A stretch of DNA of 64,000 bases from Tretioscincus oriximinensis (taxonomy: Eukaryota > Chordata > Lepidosauria > Squamata > Gymnophthalmidae): assembly GCA_022410635.1 (NCBI GenBank), contig JAJVDF010000771.1, positions 289,624-353,623 of the forward strand. Reading direction: 5' to 3'. The position numbers and the translations under genes are program-made. This document shows, in pieces, positions 11,706-23,149 of the stretch (positions within the stretch are counted from its first letter, which is position 1; each line of letters begins with the position of its first letter). Under the pieces are notes generated by a model. It saw only the letters and a list, made by a program, of their open reading frames with translations, was not told the DNA's origin and searched no databases.

Positions 11706-13125
11706 GTAATGGGTTTCATGACTGTCACAGCCTAAATGTTATTCTCCATCTGCTGGTTTGGACAAATTAAGTTGCAGTCTAAATTCTTAATATAAACAGC
11801 ATCTATATGTGTTCCTTTTCACATGTCTACATGGCCCAGAACCTTTCAGCAGGTGGAGACTGGTGCCATATTCCCTTCTTGTCTACACTGAGAAGAGAAA
11901 GGAAAAAGACCCATAAGTCAGACTTTGAGGCCCAATCTTCCAGATTTTACCTCAGAATTCAGTGCGGGTGACCAACATCCCCCTCCACGATGCAGTCAGG
12001 GTGTTTTAATCCACTCTAGTAATCACATATATCCAGGCAAATTTTGGAATAGGAAACTAATACACAACTGATATGCTGGCCCTTTCTGGTCCTAGTTTGG
12101 TTGGCTTCAGGTTGACTGAAGAGGCCCTCTGTTTGGGTAGTACCATGGCTGAGGGACAGAAACAAGGGTTCATTGCATTTAGTAGAAGCATTTAGAAGCA
12201 ATTAGTAACAGTATTGGGAGTTGTACACGAATCGCATATGCTTTATCAGAGAATTCACCTACATATGGGTACAAATTCTNGTGCAGCCATGCAGNCCATT
12301 TCCTGTTTGGCGATGTCACTTCTGCCCCATGCTTCTGGAAAGGGTGCTCCGGGGCCCTGAAGTGACATCACAAACGTTGTCACTTTGGTCTCTGCTTCTG
12401 GAAAGTGGTTGCTACCAGTCCCACCCCAGAAGTGATGTCACCAAATTTTGTGTGAGATTTTCAAGCTTCGGGGACAAGATTGCCAGCCCAAATATTCCCA
12501 GCACTTGTTAGTAGTTAACTGACAGAAGGAAGAATATTAAAAGTACCTGTAAAAAGGAAAAGTTTGTATTCAGCAAATCACTCTTTTGAGTAGACCTTGT
12601 ATTAGCTGAAATTGTCTGATACAGTTTTGGAACATCTGCTGCCAAGAGAAGGAAAGGAGGCCAAGTAATCAAGGCAAATAACTCCTGGCAAAAGGGACAA
12701 GAAGTTGTCACCCACTTACATTTTAGTTAGATAGAGTGGAATAATTGGAGGAACGGATTCCATGCCGGAGCAAATAGAATCTTTTCCTTTCCAGACGAAA
12801 CTTGAAAACGTGAATCGCCACCAGCAAATAATTATAATGTCCAAAGATTTTATAGTTTAGCTGTTTCACCTTCACTGATTAGGAGATGAAACCTGCTTTC
12901 CTTACCTTTAGGAGAGAACCAAAGGTATTTTTTCTAGTCTTTCGGCAAAAGCAGCACTGAATTCACTAACCAGTTAGCAAAGCTTTTGCATTTAGCATTA
13001 GGCAATAAGCAGAAACACAGAAGAGCCTTCATGCTTGTAGAAGAAACTGCAAATAAAACTGTTCTGGAAATGAGCAATACAGAGCAGAATGAATTTTAAA
13101 AATGGAAAGTGTTATGGATGCTGAT

Positions 13126-13315
13126 GAAAAAGAAATAATAATGATGATCCATCATCATCATCATCATCATGTATGCCAGTAATAGAAATGGACTGAAAAC
13201 TATTGAGATCTGCCACTAATCAGTCCCATTTTGCAGTCTGTTGCAAAAAGTGGAATTCTGGATCATCAATAATAATAATAATTAATTATTATTATTAATC
13301 ATCATCATCATCATG
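13126..13315. repeat. AAT/ATC simple repeats
   Basis: Two short tracts are separated by about 95 bp. The first is AATAATAATGATGATCC followed by (ATC)n, and the second is (AAT)n ATTAATT (ATT)n followed by (ATC)n. Both have self-complementary halves. Confidence 0.8.
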
Positions 13316-13833
13316 ACAAACTGAAGAGGGATGAATCAATTAAAAACTATTCCTCATAGAAAGTCTCCTTTGAAAGGCTTTTGCAAGGACCAAGTTCTAG
13401 AAAATGACCTTTATGAATTTGTTTATATCCTGCTGTTCGCTCTTAGTTTCAGGATACGTTGCAGCAAGTGAACAGAATTTTAAAACAAATTAAAAACCAA
13501 TGTAAAATTGTAATGTAAACATTCAACCATAGAATTTGCACTTCTGTATTGAAAGGGGAAAATATTCTGCATATTCATTTGAATGCTTAAGTGAATGTAT
13601 GTTCACCATCAGTCTAAACATGCTGCTTGACAGACCTCGAATTCCAGATCGTGTGGCCAGTCAACACTGCAGAACTTTCATGCCATAACTTTAGATAACA
13701 TTTCAGTTCCTTTTGGTATTTTTTTATGCTGCATTTTCTAGTTTGCTCAGGATACCAATTGTATTTCAAGGAAGCAATTCACTACATTAGATTTTTATGT
13801 AGAATGCTTCCATCGATGTGCCCATACAGAAAT

Positions 13834-14092
13834 TATTTATTTATTTATTTATTTATTTGTTCTTATATCCCGCCCTATACCCGAAGGTCTCAGGGCGGCC
13901 AACCATAGGGTGGTGCACATAGCTTTTGTTGCTTTCTCCACAACAGACACCCTATGGAGTAGGTGGGGCTGAGAGAGTTCAAAGAACTGGGACTGGCCCA
14001 AGGTCACCCAGCTGGCTTTCATGGAGGAGTGGGGAATCGAACTGAGAGACTACCAGGTACGAGTCCAACACTAACCACTACACCAAACTGGC
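13834..14092 (-). repeat. Sauria-type SINE
   Basis: This near-complete reverse-strand copy starts on the plus strand with an (ATTT)n tail and ATCCCGCCCTATACCCGAAG. It continues through the CACAACAGACACCC block and GGCCCAAGGTCACCCAGC, and ends with the head CACCAAACTGGC. It aligns by eye along its whole length with 38053-38320 and, inverted, with 62758-63012. Confidence 0.88.
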
Positions 14093-15244
14093 AATCCATG
14101 CAATATCAACCACAAAGAACAGGAAGCCATATATAACTTGTATTAACAGATTCCTCTGTTAGTCTCCAATGTGCTACAAGCCCCCTTCTAGCTATCTATA
14201 TAATATATATTTTTTAAAAATAGTAACACTTTGTACTTTAAAAAAAAAATCAGGGGTATCTACAATTGTATTGTGTNCTTTTATTTATGTGTGATGTATG
14301 GAAGAGAAAACAGTATCTCTGGGTGGAAAAGTTTGTGTGTGAACAAGGAAGTGCAAGGACACAATTGTGTTCCACTGTTTTATTTTAACGAGTCAGAGGA
14401 AAATCTCTCAAACTGATTATTTCCTTTGCATCATAGATAACTTGGAAGCTTGTTCTTTATTTTAAAAACACTTGAGCATAGTTCAAGTNTCAAGTAAATC
14501 ACGAAGAAAAACATTTTGTTCAGCAAAAACAGCTACACTGCTGGCCAATCTCATNTAATTATATTAAAACTATGCCAAAAGTCCCACTTAGCGGAGAAAA
14601 TTGCACTAGGAGCTTTAAATTATAATTGACAAATGGAACAATTCCTTACATGGTATTAGTTTCTGAAAGGACAATGGGATTTCAAACTATTTTTTTTAAT
14701 TTAACAATTAACAATAGCAAAAACTAATAAACAAACCTGTTATAATCAAATTTTACACTGCANTATCATACCATTCATATATCAATTACTTATATCTCTA
14801 GTCAAAACTGTTTAGTTGTTTTAGAAGTTCAAAAATCCACATATTACAACAAATGATTGTATGGTTCAAGTAAATGTTTTATTATTCATCTACATACGAA
14901 GTATAATAGGCATTTCCAGGGAGGGGTAATCTGGGCACCATCNCANGGGCCCGGAGACCCAATCNTTACAAGCCCCCCAGCAATGCTGGGCCCTCCCACC
15001 CACCTTAGTTCCTTCCCTACATTTTAAAGTCTTCAGNGATGTGCAGTGAGTCTTCCAGCTGANTATGCCACGTGTGCGTGACCATCCGGAACTGCTTGTT
15101 AGCGCATGTTCGGCATAATCAGCTGGACAACTCACTGCATGTTGCTGAAGACTTTAAAACATAAGATAGAAAGCTGAGCGGGGGGGGGGGGTGTACAGTC
15201 TTCTGCCCTGGGGACCCCGGGAGCCTGGCTCCATCATTAGAGAG

Positions 15245-15560
15245 TATGTATCTATAAATCTTAGGAAATTAACACTCTCTGCTCATTNGGAGAACAAAGA
15301 CTNAAACTCAAATACTTTGGTCACATAATGAAAATGTCATCCTCACTAGAAAATACCCTGATGCTGAGAAAAAGTAGAGGCAAAATAAAAGAAAGGATNG
15401 ATTGGATTGATCTGATGGAAGCAACAAAGGTACTTGGCCAGACTTCAGGAAGCAATGGAAGACCAAGGGCTTGATGTACTTATTATCCATGGGGCATGAA
15501 GAATCAAATACAACTGAGTGNCTGAATACGGAATAAATAGAGAAAATGATTTGGACCATA
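15245..15560 (+). repeat. BovB (RTE) LINE 3' fragment
   Basis: The text AAACTCAAATACTTTGGTCACATAATGA, followed by GATGCTGAGAAAAAG-type sequence, then a GGATTGATCTGATGGAAGCAACAAAG-like stretch and CATGAAGAATCAAATACAACTGAGTG, matches the 3' end of BovB ORF2 and its short 3' UTR as I know the family. It is degraded and carries ambiguous bases. Confidence 0.72.
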
Positions 15561-15629
15561 AGCAGTTATGACCTAAATATTATTGCACAGGAGGAAGCAA
15601 TAAAAAACATCTCAAAGAACAAGAACAAA

Positions 15630-15952
15630 AAAGTATTTTTTTACCCAAGGGGTAAAAAATCTGTGGAATTTACTTCCAGAAGAGGCAGTGGTAACAAGTA
15701 GCCTAGGTAGCTGTAAAATAGGAATAGACAAATTCATGGAAAGCCAAGTNTNTCAATAGCTAGTATGATGGATGTCTTGATACTGCCCCCAGGGTGGAGC
15801 AACAGGCAGTACTCCCGAGAAACCTTTTGGAGGGAGTACAGAACAGGTGAAGGNTTTGCCTTCTGCTTGAGAGCGCCCAGGAGCAGTGAGACAATGTTGG
15901 ACTAAATGGACACTGACCGATTCAGCAGGGATCCTCATATGTTCTTATGTTT
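15630..15952 (+). repeat. CR1 LINE 3' end fragment
   Basis: It contains the typical CR1 3' text: GTGGAATTTACTTCCAGAAG, ATGGATGTCTTGATACTGCC, GGAGCAACAGGCAGTACTCC and, at the end, GATCCTCATATGTTCTTATG. The same series occurs at 46185-46862, 52118-52565 and, inverted, 63508-64000. Confidence 0.85.
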
Positions 15953-16019
15953 ATCTTTCCATTAGCTATTTTCAAATCCTTAACATAAGGGCGTTTTACA
16001 TTCCCTTGTTTGTTCTAAC

Positions 16020-16131
16020 TCTTCTGCCCATCAGTTTCCTAGAATGTTCCCTGGTTCTAGTATTGTTTTTAATAGAGAAAATATTTTCCCTATTCACCTT
16101 ATCTGTCCCATGTATCTCATATACTTCAGTC
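16020..16131 (-). repeat. CR1 LINE 3' fragment, reverse
   Basis: The plus-strand text TTCTGCCCATCAGTTTCCTAG, then CCTGGTTCTAGTATTG, then AGAGAAAATATTTTCCCTATTC and CCCATGTATC is the complement of the CR1 segment in 46420-46510. It abuts the tail of the type-B SINE. Confidence 0.8.
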
Positions 16132-16533
16132 AGAAGAAGAAGAAGAACTGGGTTCTTATACCCCGCTTTTCTCACCTTTCAAAGGGACTCAAAGTGGCTT
16201 ACAAGGGTATTTTTGCCCGAAGGCTCACATTCAATCTTCCCCACCAGGCTCTGGTGGTTCTCATGTATCTACTTGCAGTCAGTNGCAATTTCNTGCAATT
16301 CATGCTTTTGAATAGCTGGGTTGGCTAGAGCTACAGGCAAGTGGAAGGTGCTCACCCCTCCCCACGTCCCACACAGGGCTTCGAAACCCCNNNNNNNNNN
16401 NNNNNNNNNNNNNNNNNNNNNNNNNNNNNNNNNNNNNNNNNNNNNNNNNNNNNNNNNNNNNNNNNNNNNNNNNNNNNNNNNNNNNNNNNNNNNNNNNNNN
16501 GGATTCCTTAGCAACTGAGCTATCCGTGCCTAT
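16132..16533 (-). repeat. type-B SINE interrupted by an N gap
   Basis: The plus strand shows the SINE tail (AGAAGAAGAAGAACTGGG), body and head (GGGCTTCGAAACCCC, then after the gap GGATTCCTTAGCAACTGAGC). The gap is 110 N at 16391-16500. Intact siblings have only 18 nt between the flanking motifs. Confidence 0.88.
16391..16500. other. assembly gap (110 N)
   Basis: A run of 110 N lies inside the head of a SINE copy. It holds no sequence information, and its size is probably a placeholder. Confidence 0.99.
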
Positions 16534-16624
16534 CAGATCACCTCTTAAAAGAAAAAGGATAAAGGTTTCCAGATAACAAGTACACAGAAGAAAACAATCG
16601 AATGGGAAACGAAATGTTTCATGT

Positions 16625-17240
16625 GAAAAAGTGTGACTAAAATGGTGGGAACCTATCAGAAGTAGAAGAGATTAAGAACAACTGGCAAGAATACACAGTA
16701 AAGCTGTCACGTGACGATGTGGTTACTGTCTGAGAGCCAGACATTCTGAAGAGTGAAGTCAAGTTGGCCTTGGGAAGCATGACTAACATCAAGACTAGAA
16801 GAGGTGGTGAGATTCCAGCTGAACTTTAAAATTTAAAAGGTGATGCTTTTAAAGTGCTATATCAAGTATGCCACCAAATTTGGAAAACTCAATAGTGGCC
16901 ACTGGATTGGAAAAAGTCAACTCATGTTCCAACCCCAGAGAAACACAGTGCCAAATAATGTTTAAACTTTTAAACAGTTGCACTTATTTCACGCTCTAGT
17001 AAGGCAATGCTCGAAACACTATAAACTCCGCCTNCAGCCATATGTGGACTGAAAACTATCAAAATTGCAAGTTGATTTTCGGAATGGCAAAGGAACCAGA
17101 TATCAAAGAGTCAGTATTTGTTGGCTTATGGAAAAAGCAAAGGAATTCTAGGAAAATATCTACTTCTGCTTCATTGACTAGTTAGCTTAAAGCCTTTGAT
17201 GCTTTGAATCACAGCAAATTGTGATGTGACAACCGAACAA
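16625..17240 (+). repeat. BovB (RTE) LINE ORF2 remnant
   Basis: The text GAAGTCAAGTTGGCCTTGGG, AGATTCCAGCTGAACTTTAA, GTGCTATATCAAGTATGCC, CAGTTGCACTTATTTCACGC and TTGATTTTCGGAATGGCAAAG runs parallel to the BovB reverse-transcriptase region (the motif order of RTE ORF2, including the 'IALISH' and 'QAGFR' blocks). Frames are broken by many stops and indels. It is a fossil. Confidence 0.78.
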
Positions 17241-18702
17241 CTTTACTTGTCTTCTGAGGAACGTGTACATTTATTTTTATTTAGGAGTTTATATCCCGCC
17301 CTTCATCATAGGTCCCAGAGTAGGTAATGGAAGATTAAAAATTAATAAATAGCATACATTAATAAAACATTTTTTAAAAAAACCCTCCCTCCCTGGAAGA
17401 ACAAAACACAGAGGGAGNTGATATGGGTATACTGGTTAAAATGAGAATTAAACATAAGACATAGGAGGTCATTCAGTGGGAACCCCCAGATTATGGAATA
17501 GCTTCTCTTTTGAGATATGTCGGACGTCCTCATTTTATATATTTAGACCTCTGATAAAGATGCATCTTGATTATTAGTTGAGGGAACAGCATCTATTCCG
17601 GATGGAGGAAGGGAGGGNTACAATATCTGTTGCATATATTGAGACTAAGTTTGCATGCACACNAGGACTTAAAAAAAATAGCAGTTGCGTGTCCATGCAG
17701 GTTCCNTGTATATTCTGTGACCAATGCCCCAGTTCCGTAATATCACTCGGGGCAGGGCAGTCCGAAAAANNTTTCAACAGCCACTAGAGACTACTGCTGC
17801 GTTCTCGGGAGATGACAGGTGAGGGCCGCGAGAGGACGGAGGTTCTCCAAAATTATGCCTGAATATCCCAGCAATAGTTTATTACGGGAAAAACGGCATT
17901 TTTTGCGGGATGACTGTGTACGTGCAGCTTAAGCTGCAAAGAAAGCAGATTATATAAGCTCAGTTCGCAAAATACAGGTCAAAAGCCAGTCTCATATATT
18001 TCTAGTTATGCCCACTCNGTTTAGTTCTCCTTACCTGGAATTCTTCAATTTTCACGCTCCAAGACTGTCCAGTCCCCTTCAATGTTTATTTTGAACTTCC
18101 TTTTCTTATACACCACATTTTCCTGCCTGCCCTCCAATCTGCTATCCCTGGATGTGTTTTTTTCACTGTTCCAGCAAACAGTCCTCTTTTGTTGAATAGA
18201 AACACAGAAGTGCTGATCCTATGTGAAAAAAGACGTGTCGTTAACTATATATTTCACATNGGATCAGTGAGTTTTTATATGTGAATTCCCCATTTGTGAG
18301 GGTTTTCAGGATTATTATTTCAGGGTTATTATACAATAAACTATTGTATAGTTTAAGGGGTAAGGAAAATATGAAATCTTGGAAAATTACTTATGTAAAG
18401 TTTAGTCACCTGAATCATGGTCATAGTTCATTCCCTTCGGAAACTGCCTGGAACAACCTGAAATAAACAGGAGCAGGGGACTGTTGCTAAAAGCAAAAAT
18501 TAAAGGTTGAATAGGGCAAAATTTTGAAAGTATTTCTTCTAAAGACAGTGAGTAACATTTGCTTCAGGTAGAATGTCTTACCTGCTGAACTTAGAAGTCT
18601 TATGCACTTGCAAGTAGACCTTCTGGGAGGGAAGGTAGGACACTTATGTAGGATTCCCACATAAAAGCCAGAGTATAGTTTTTCTTCTTCAGTGGATATT
18701 GA

Positions 18703-18944
18703 AAACCAGTTTGGTGTAGTCACTCACATCTGGTAGTCTCCCGGTTTGATTCCCCACTCCTCCATGAAAGCCAACAGGGTGACCTTGGGCCAATCACAGT
18801 TCTCTGAACTCTCTCAGCCCCACCTACTTCACAGGGTGTCTGTTGTGCAGAAAGCANCAAAAGCTATGTGTGCCATTCTATAGTTGGCCGCCCTGAGACC
18901 TTTGGGTATAGGGCGGGATGTAAGTACAAATAAATAAATAAATA
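18703..18944 (+). repeat. Sauria-type SINE
   Basis: This forward copy has head ACCAGTTTGGTGTAGTCACT, then GGTTTGATTCCCCACTCCTC, the centre GGTGACCTTGGGCCAATCAC, the CACAGGGTGTCTGTTG block and the tail GGGTATAGGGCGGGATGTAAG followed by (AAAT)n. Confidence 0.9.
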
Positions 18945-21816
18945 GAAGGAAGGGCTTTTCGCCAGTTGCACCTTCTAATGCCTTTTGCACCTGGGAGGTG
19001 GGGAATCACATTTTTGCTATATCCCAGTTTTTATNTAGAAACCCTACACTTGTGAGAATGTGCTTTGCACTGAAATGTTCACCTATCTCAGTAGAGTCCT
19101 TGCCTCCGTTATCGTTGAGTTGGCGTGCGTTTTCANTGGAACAAGTTACAACCGTAGAACAGGAGTTCTTGTTCATAAGTAATACCCACTCAAGATGTCC
19201 AACAGTTACTAAAGTTACTGAATTTTCTTGTTACAATAAGTATCTTTTAAGTCACTCATCTGGGGATTGGTACGAACTTGACTTGTTCTGTAGTTCTGTA
19301 GTCTCTTATAAATAATATTTTGAACTTTTGGCTTGTGGAAGTGTGATGAATTAGAACATTGCAAAGTCCTTGATTTTCCAGGATGGTTGACATTGTGCNG
19401 GAAATCCAAAGTTATTGCTGTTATATTTAAACATAACAGATTGCTTCTTGTTCTTGGTGGCTGCCCTTACTCAAGATATGGCTACAGAACATTAACTTAC
19501 AAACTGGCTTAGACTGCAATTGTCTGTACTGTTTTACTTAAACAGAATGGAGAACNTACCCTGTCTCTCTGATTTTGTTTACAAATTCTTTATTGCTGAA
19601 ATAANGTACTCTATTCTTAGTTGTTAAGGGAAAAAATAACCATCCAAATACCTAGAAATGTGTTGCAATGGGAATGAACAAGTGTCTAGACTGTATTTTA
19701 CAAGGGAGAAATTAACAAGCAGAGTTTTCTTGCCACATCAGTCTTTGGTGTTAATATAAAACAAAAGCTGATGTATCTATTTATAACATAACCCAACATC
19801 TGTAGCATAAATTAAAGAGTGGTTGTNAATTCTCAAAGCCTTTGTTTCCCAGAAATCTGATTGGTCATTCTGAAGTGCCTGTCCAACACTGGTCGACCAA
19901 TCAGATCCAATAATAAATAGATGATATAGAATCCATATGATTAAAAAGAGACGCATTTCTATTTTAACAGATCAAGTATACGTATTTCTATTCATGCTAC
20001 TGTTTACTATTAGCCTTAGAAGCNTAGTCAAAACCCAGAAAGCCTTAAGGTAAGATATCTTTGAGGGTAGGTACTAAATTAATAAGTAGCAATCTGTAAG
20101 AGAACATAGAAGAAGCCATGCCAAACCAGCCCACATGGAGGCACCAGTTGCAGGTGGGGACTCTCAAGCAGAATTANAACTGATAATTAAAACAGATTAG
20201 AAGTGATCATTCAAGCAGCCTGCAAAATGCAGGGCAGCCAGTTTCGATCCCATCTTCTTCCCAGAGGTAGGAAACAGCGAACTACTTCTATTCCGTGTGT
20301 CCATGGAAACACACATGGTATCAACCAGTTGTCAGTCAACTCAACACAAACCCTGGATCACACTCAGTTATGGGCATCATTCATGGAACCCCTGTGGCAC
20401 CCCATCCCTTCCATAACATGTTTTTTCAGCATTCCTGGCATGGAATTCTGGGACGGGAATAGTTGGGTACGTTCAGGACATTCTGAAGGGTCACTGAGAA
20501 CCATGNCCGTTAAACTTGACTTCAGCGGCATCGTTGCATATCGTACCTCGTTTCCAGTATAATACGTCACACGGCCATGTTCTTTCTGCAGTCCTATTCT
20601 ATATTTACTGACAAGACAGCATGGGGGCTTTTGAGTGCATAGGAAGCTTTTATTAGCATTCATGTCTGCTGCAGATAACTATGTCCTAGTTTCAACATAA
20701 AGGAGGAAGTTTAAATATGTTTAATAAGTTTGCAATGCCTGTGTGGTCCCCACTGTTGAAACACATGGATAGAGTGACAGAAAACAGTAAGGTAACCTAA
20801 TATTGCCCTATAGAAGACGACAGAATATTTTGCTTTGGTCTTCAGATATTTACTGGAGATAGCAAACAACAGAGGAAAAACTGAATCTGCATTTTAATGG
20901 AGAGCTGCTTAGTTAACATTTTACAGGTTAACAGAAGAAATGACTCAATGTTAATGGGTCACCATTAATTAAGAACTGGCCTTCCGTCCTGGTAGCATAG
21001 CAAGGCATGTGCTTGCAATTAGGTCCTTGAACTCNCTTGGTTTTCCCCATACAGACTACTGTGTTTTAACCTATCCTNTAATGCATTGTCTTTGGGAATC
21101 AGTTCCCATTCTCCCACACAGCTTTTCTAGAGACCCAGACACTTTATTTTAAAGTAAATATAAGCCCATTTGAAACACTAAAGGAGCAGAGGAGAAGGAC
21201 NTTTTATAGGCAAATGAGTTGGCATTCGCTTTACTCCCCCTTAAGAGTGTAAGAGCAAAGAAGCAATTGCAGTATCATCGTCTTTCTGCTAAATGAAAGT
21301 ATTGGAAGAGTTACCTACTTATGTGATCAAGATGAATGGTGTTTTGGGGAACATTCACTACAGCACATGGTATACNGTTCCCTATAATGTACGAGTATTA
21401 CTATAAAATACACGTTTTACTACATATATAAATTTCGGAGAAATAGCCGTGCTAATCTGGNTCCAGAATATCTAGCAAAAGGCCCCATACCACGTTCTTT
21501 TTAGTCTCCGAGGTGCTCTGAGGTCCTTGCCACGTATATAAAGTGAGTGCTGCTATATAGTCATTATAACAGTGAATTAGAATTACAGTACTGCTTGGCT
21601 TGTAAGACGAATACTGATCGATCTGCAGAAGTATAAATTCAGGTAACAAATGATTTGTATTCTTAAGGCAGCCCCAGTGAAGGATTGTGAGGCAGAGGAA
21701 TAGCCTGGATGACGCTGGGCGGAACAGAAACCTAGTCAGGTTCTGAGGAGACTTAATTTTTTACTGATTTTTATTAGTCTTCTCTGAACCTGGCTACAAT
21801 TTCAGTTCTAACATAC

Positions 21817-21951
21817 TANCTACCTACCTTCCTGCCTTCCTACCTACATACCTATATATATACATACATACCTATCTTCCTACCTACATACTTACATACA
21901 TACCTACGTACGTACGTACGTACATACATACATAAATACATTCATACCATT
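21817..21951. repeat. compound TACC/TTCC/TACA/TACG tetranucleotide repeat
   Basis: A tract of CTACCTACCTTCCTGCC-type units grades into TACATACATACC and then into a perfect TACG run and TACA. The TACG section reads the same on both strands. Confidence 0.9.
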
Positions 21952-22972
21952 TTAAGGGGCCCTACTCCAAGAGAGTTAAGTGGCTATTCTCTATAACCAT
22001 AGTTTGAAATAGGGGCTACATTTCCCATNTGGCCCAGGCCTATGCCCAGCTCTATCTGGCCTTGCCTGCCAACTCCTTGNGACCAGGTAGATGTCCCTTT
22101 CAGGCCGCTGTTTGATCTCTGNGGGTACAAAGGCCCTGCAAAGAAGTCTGAAACTAGTGATTTCCTCTGCACTGAGCAGCGACCTTGAGCCCAGGCAGTT
22201 AAGATCCAAATTGCTGTCACATAACACCTTGTCACTTTGTTCAATCATTGTCCTTTTAGTGAGCTCCAAATAGCTTATCCATCAAAGCTGTAACTACGAG
22301 GGCCATCTCTGTGGCAAGTGGCTTGAGTAAANGCAAGATCAAAGGGAGATCCCACCTTACATACCTGTTTACATTTAGGAAGATTTAAGCTGCAGCCCTC
22401 TGTTGATACTAAAAGCCAGCGGGGTCATTAAGGCACTTGTAAAAGTTTGACCCACGCGCATTAAAGTAAAATATGGTTGTGTTCACAATGACAGTAACAA
22501 AAATCCCAGAGCCTAATTCTACTAAGCTAAGCAATATATCAGGGGTTGCATTAGTTTATGAGCATTTCTGGCAATAGATGAGGATATTAAAATGATATAT
22601 TGAACACAGGGCATTTGCTTTTCTCGTACGAAGTCAATCTTAGGCTTATGCACAAATCTCATTTCCATAACAGCCCAAAGTCCCTCCACGTTAGCAGACA
22701 TTCCAGTCTAAAACACACACGTGGGTTGGTACTCGACATCCCCAGTTCTTGCGACCAACGACAAAGGCGCTTAGGAAGAAAGTAGCTGGGAGAATAAATG
22801 GCATTTTGAAGCTTCCAAGCGAAAGGTCCTGGAATTTAATCGGTTGCTGGAGTTAATTTGGGTGTCTTATCGTTCCACTAGGCAAATGGTGTTCGGATTC
22901 TCAGTCTATGCTAAAGTTTCATTTTGTGCCAGGATGTTCTTCTTCTGTAACCCTTAGGAACTCTCATTACAG

Positions 22973-23149
22973 GTGCGATAGCAGGTATTGTGGACCAACC
23001 TATGCAGAACTTCCAGAAGACATCTGAGGCCCAGGCTTCAGCTGGGCGCAAGGCCAAAGGGGTCATCTCTGGCGTGGGGAAAGGACTAATGGGAGTTTTT
23101 GCTAAACCCATTGGAGGCGCAGCTGAACTGGTTTCACAGACTGGCTATG
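22973..23149 (+). CDS. VPS13B: VPS13B exon, VPS13 C-terminal domain
   Basis: This 177-nt exon (phase 1 to phase 1) lies between acceptor CTCTCATTACAG and donor GTAGGT. It encodes AIAGIVDQPMQNFQKTSEA, then the glycine-rich GVISGVGKGLMGVFAKPIGG and ends SQTGY. Spaced G-x-G-K-G and P-x-G-G motifs are typical of the distal amphipathic part of the VPS13/ATG2 C-terminal domain. It has exactly the length and phase of the exon at 10324-10500. Confidence 0.96.

Larger units (their letters stand above)
11706..22972 (+). other. VPS13B: VPS13B large intron (11.3 kb), repeat-rich
   Basis: No exon is visible between donor GTAATG at 11706 and acceptor CTCTCATTACAG. The intron contains two ATC/AAT microsatellites (about 13126-13315), Sauria-type SINEs (13834-14092 reverse, 18703-18944 forward), two BovB LINE pieces (15245-15560, 16625-17240), CR1 3' ends (15630-15952 forward, 16020-16131 reverse), a type-B SINE with a sequence gap (16132-16533) and a compound tetranucleotide tract (21817-21951). 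Stretches 19000-21400 and 22000-22900 hold nothing I can identify. Confidence 0.88.

Noticed and set aside
19856..19905. TCTGATTGGTC / GACCAATCAGA inverted pair
   Set aside because: Only 11 bp with a 28-nt loop, expected by chance in a region this size. A paired CCAAT box is possible, but no promoter is evident here.
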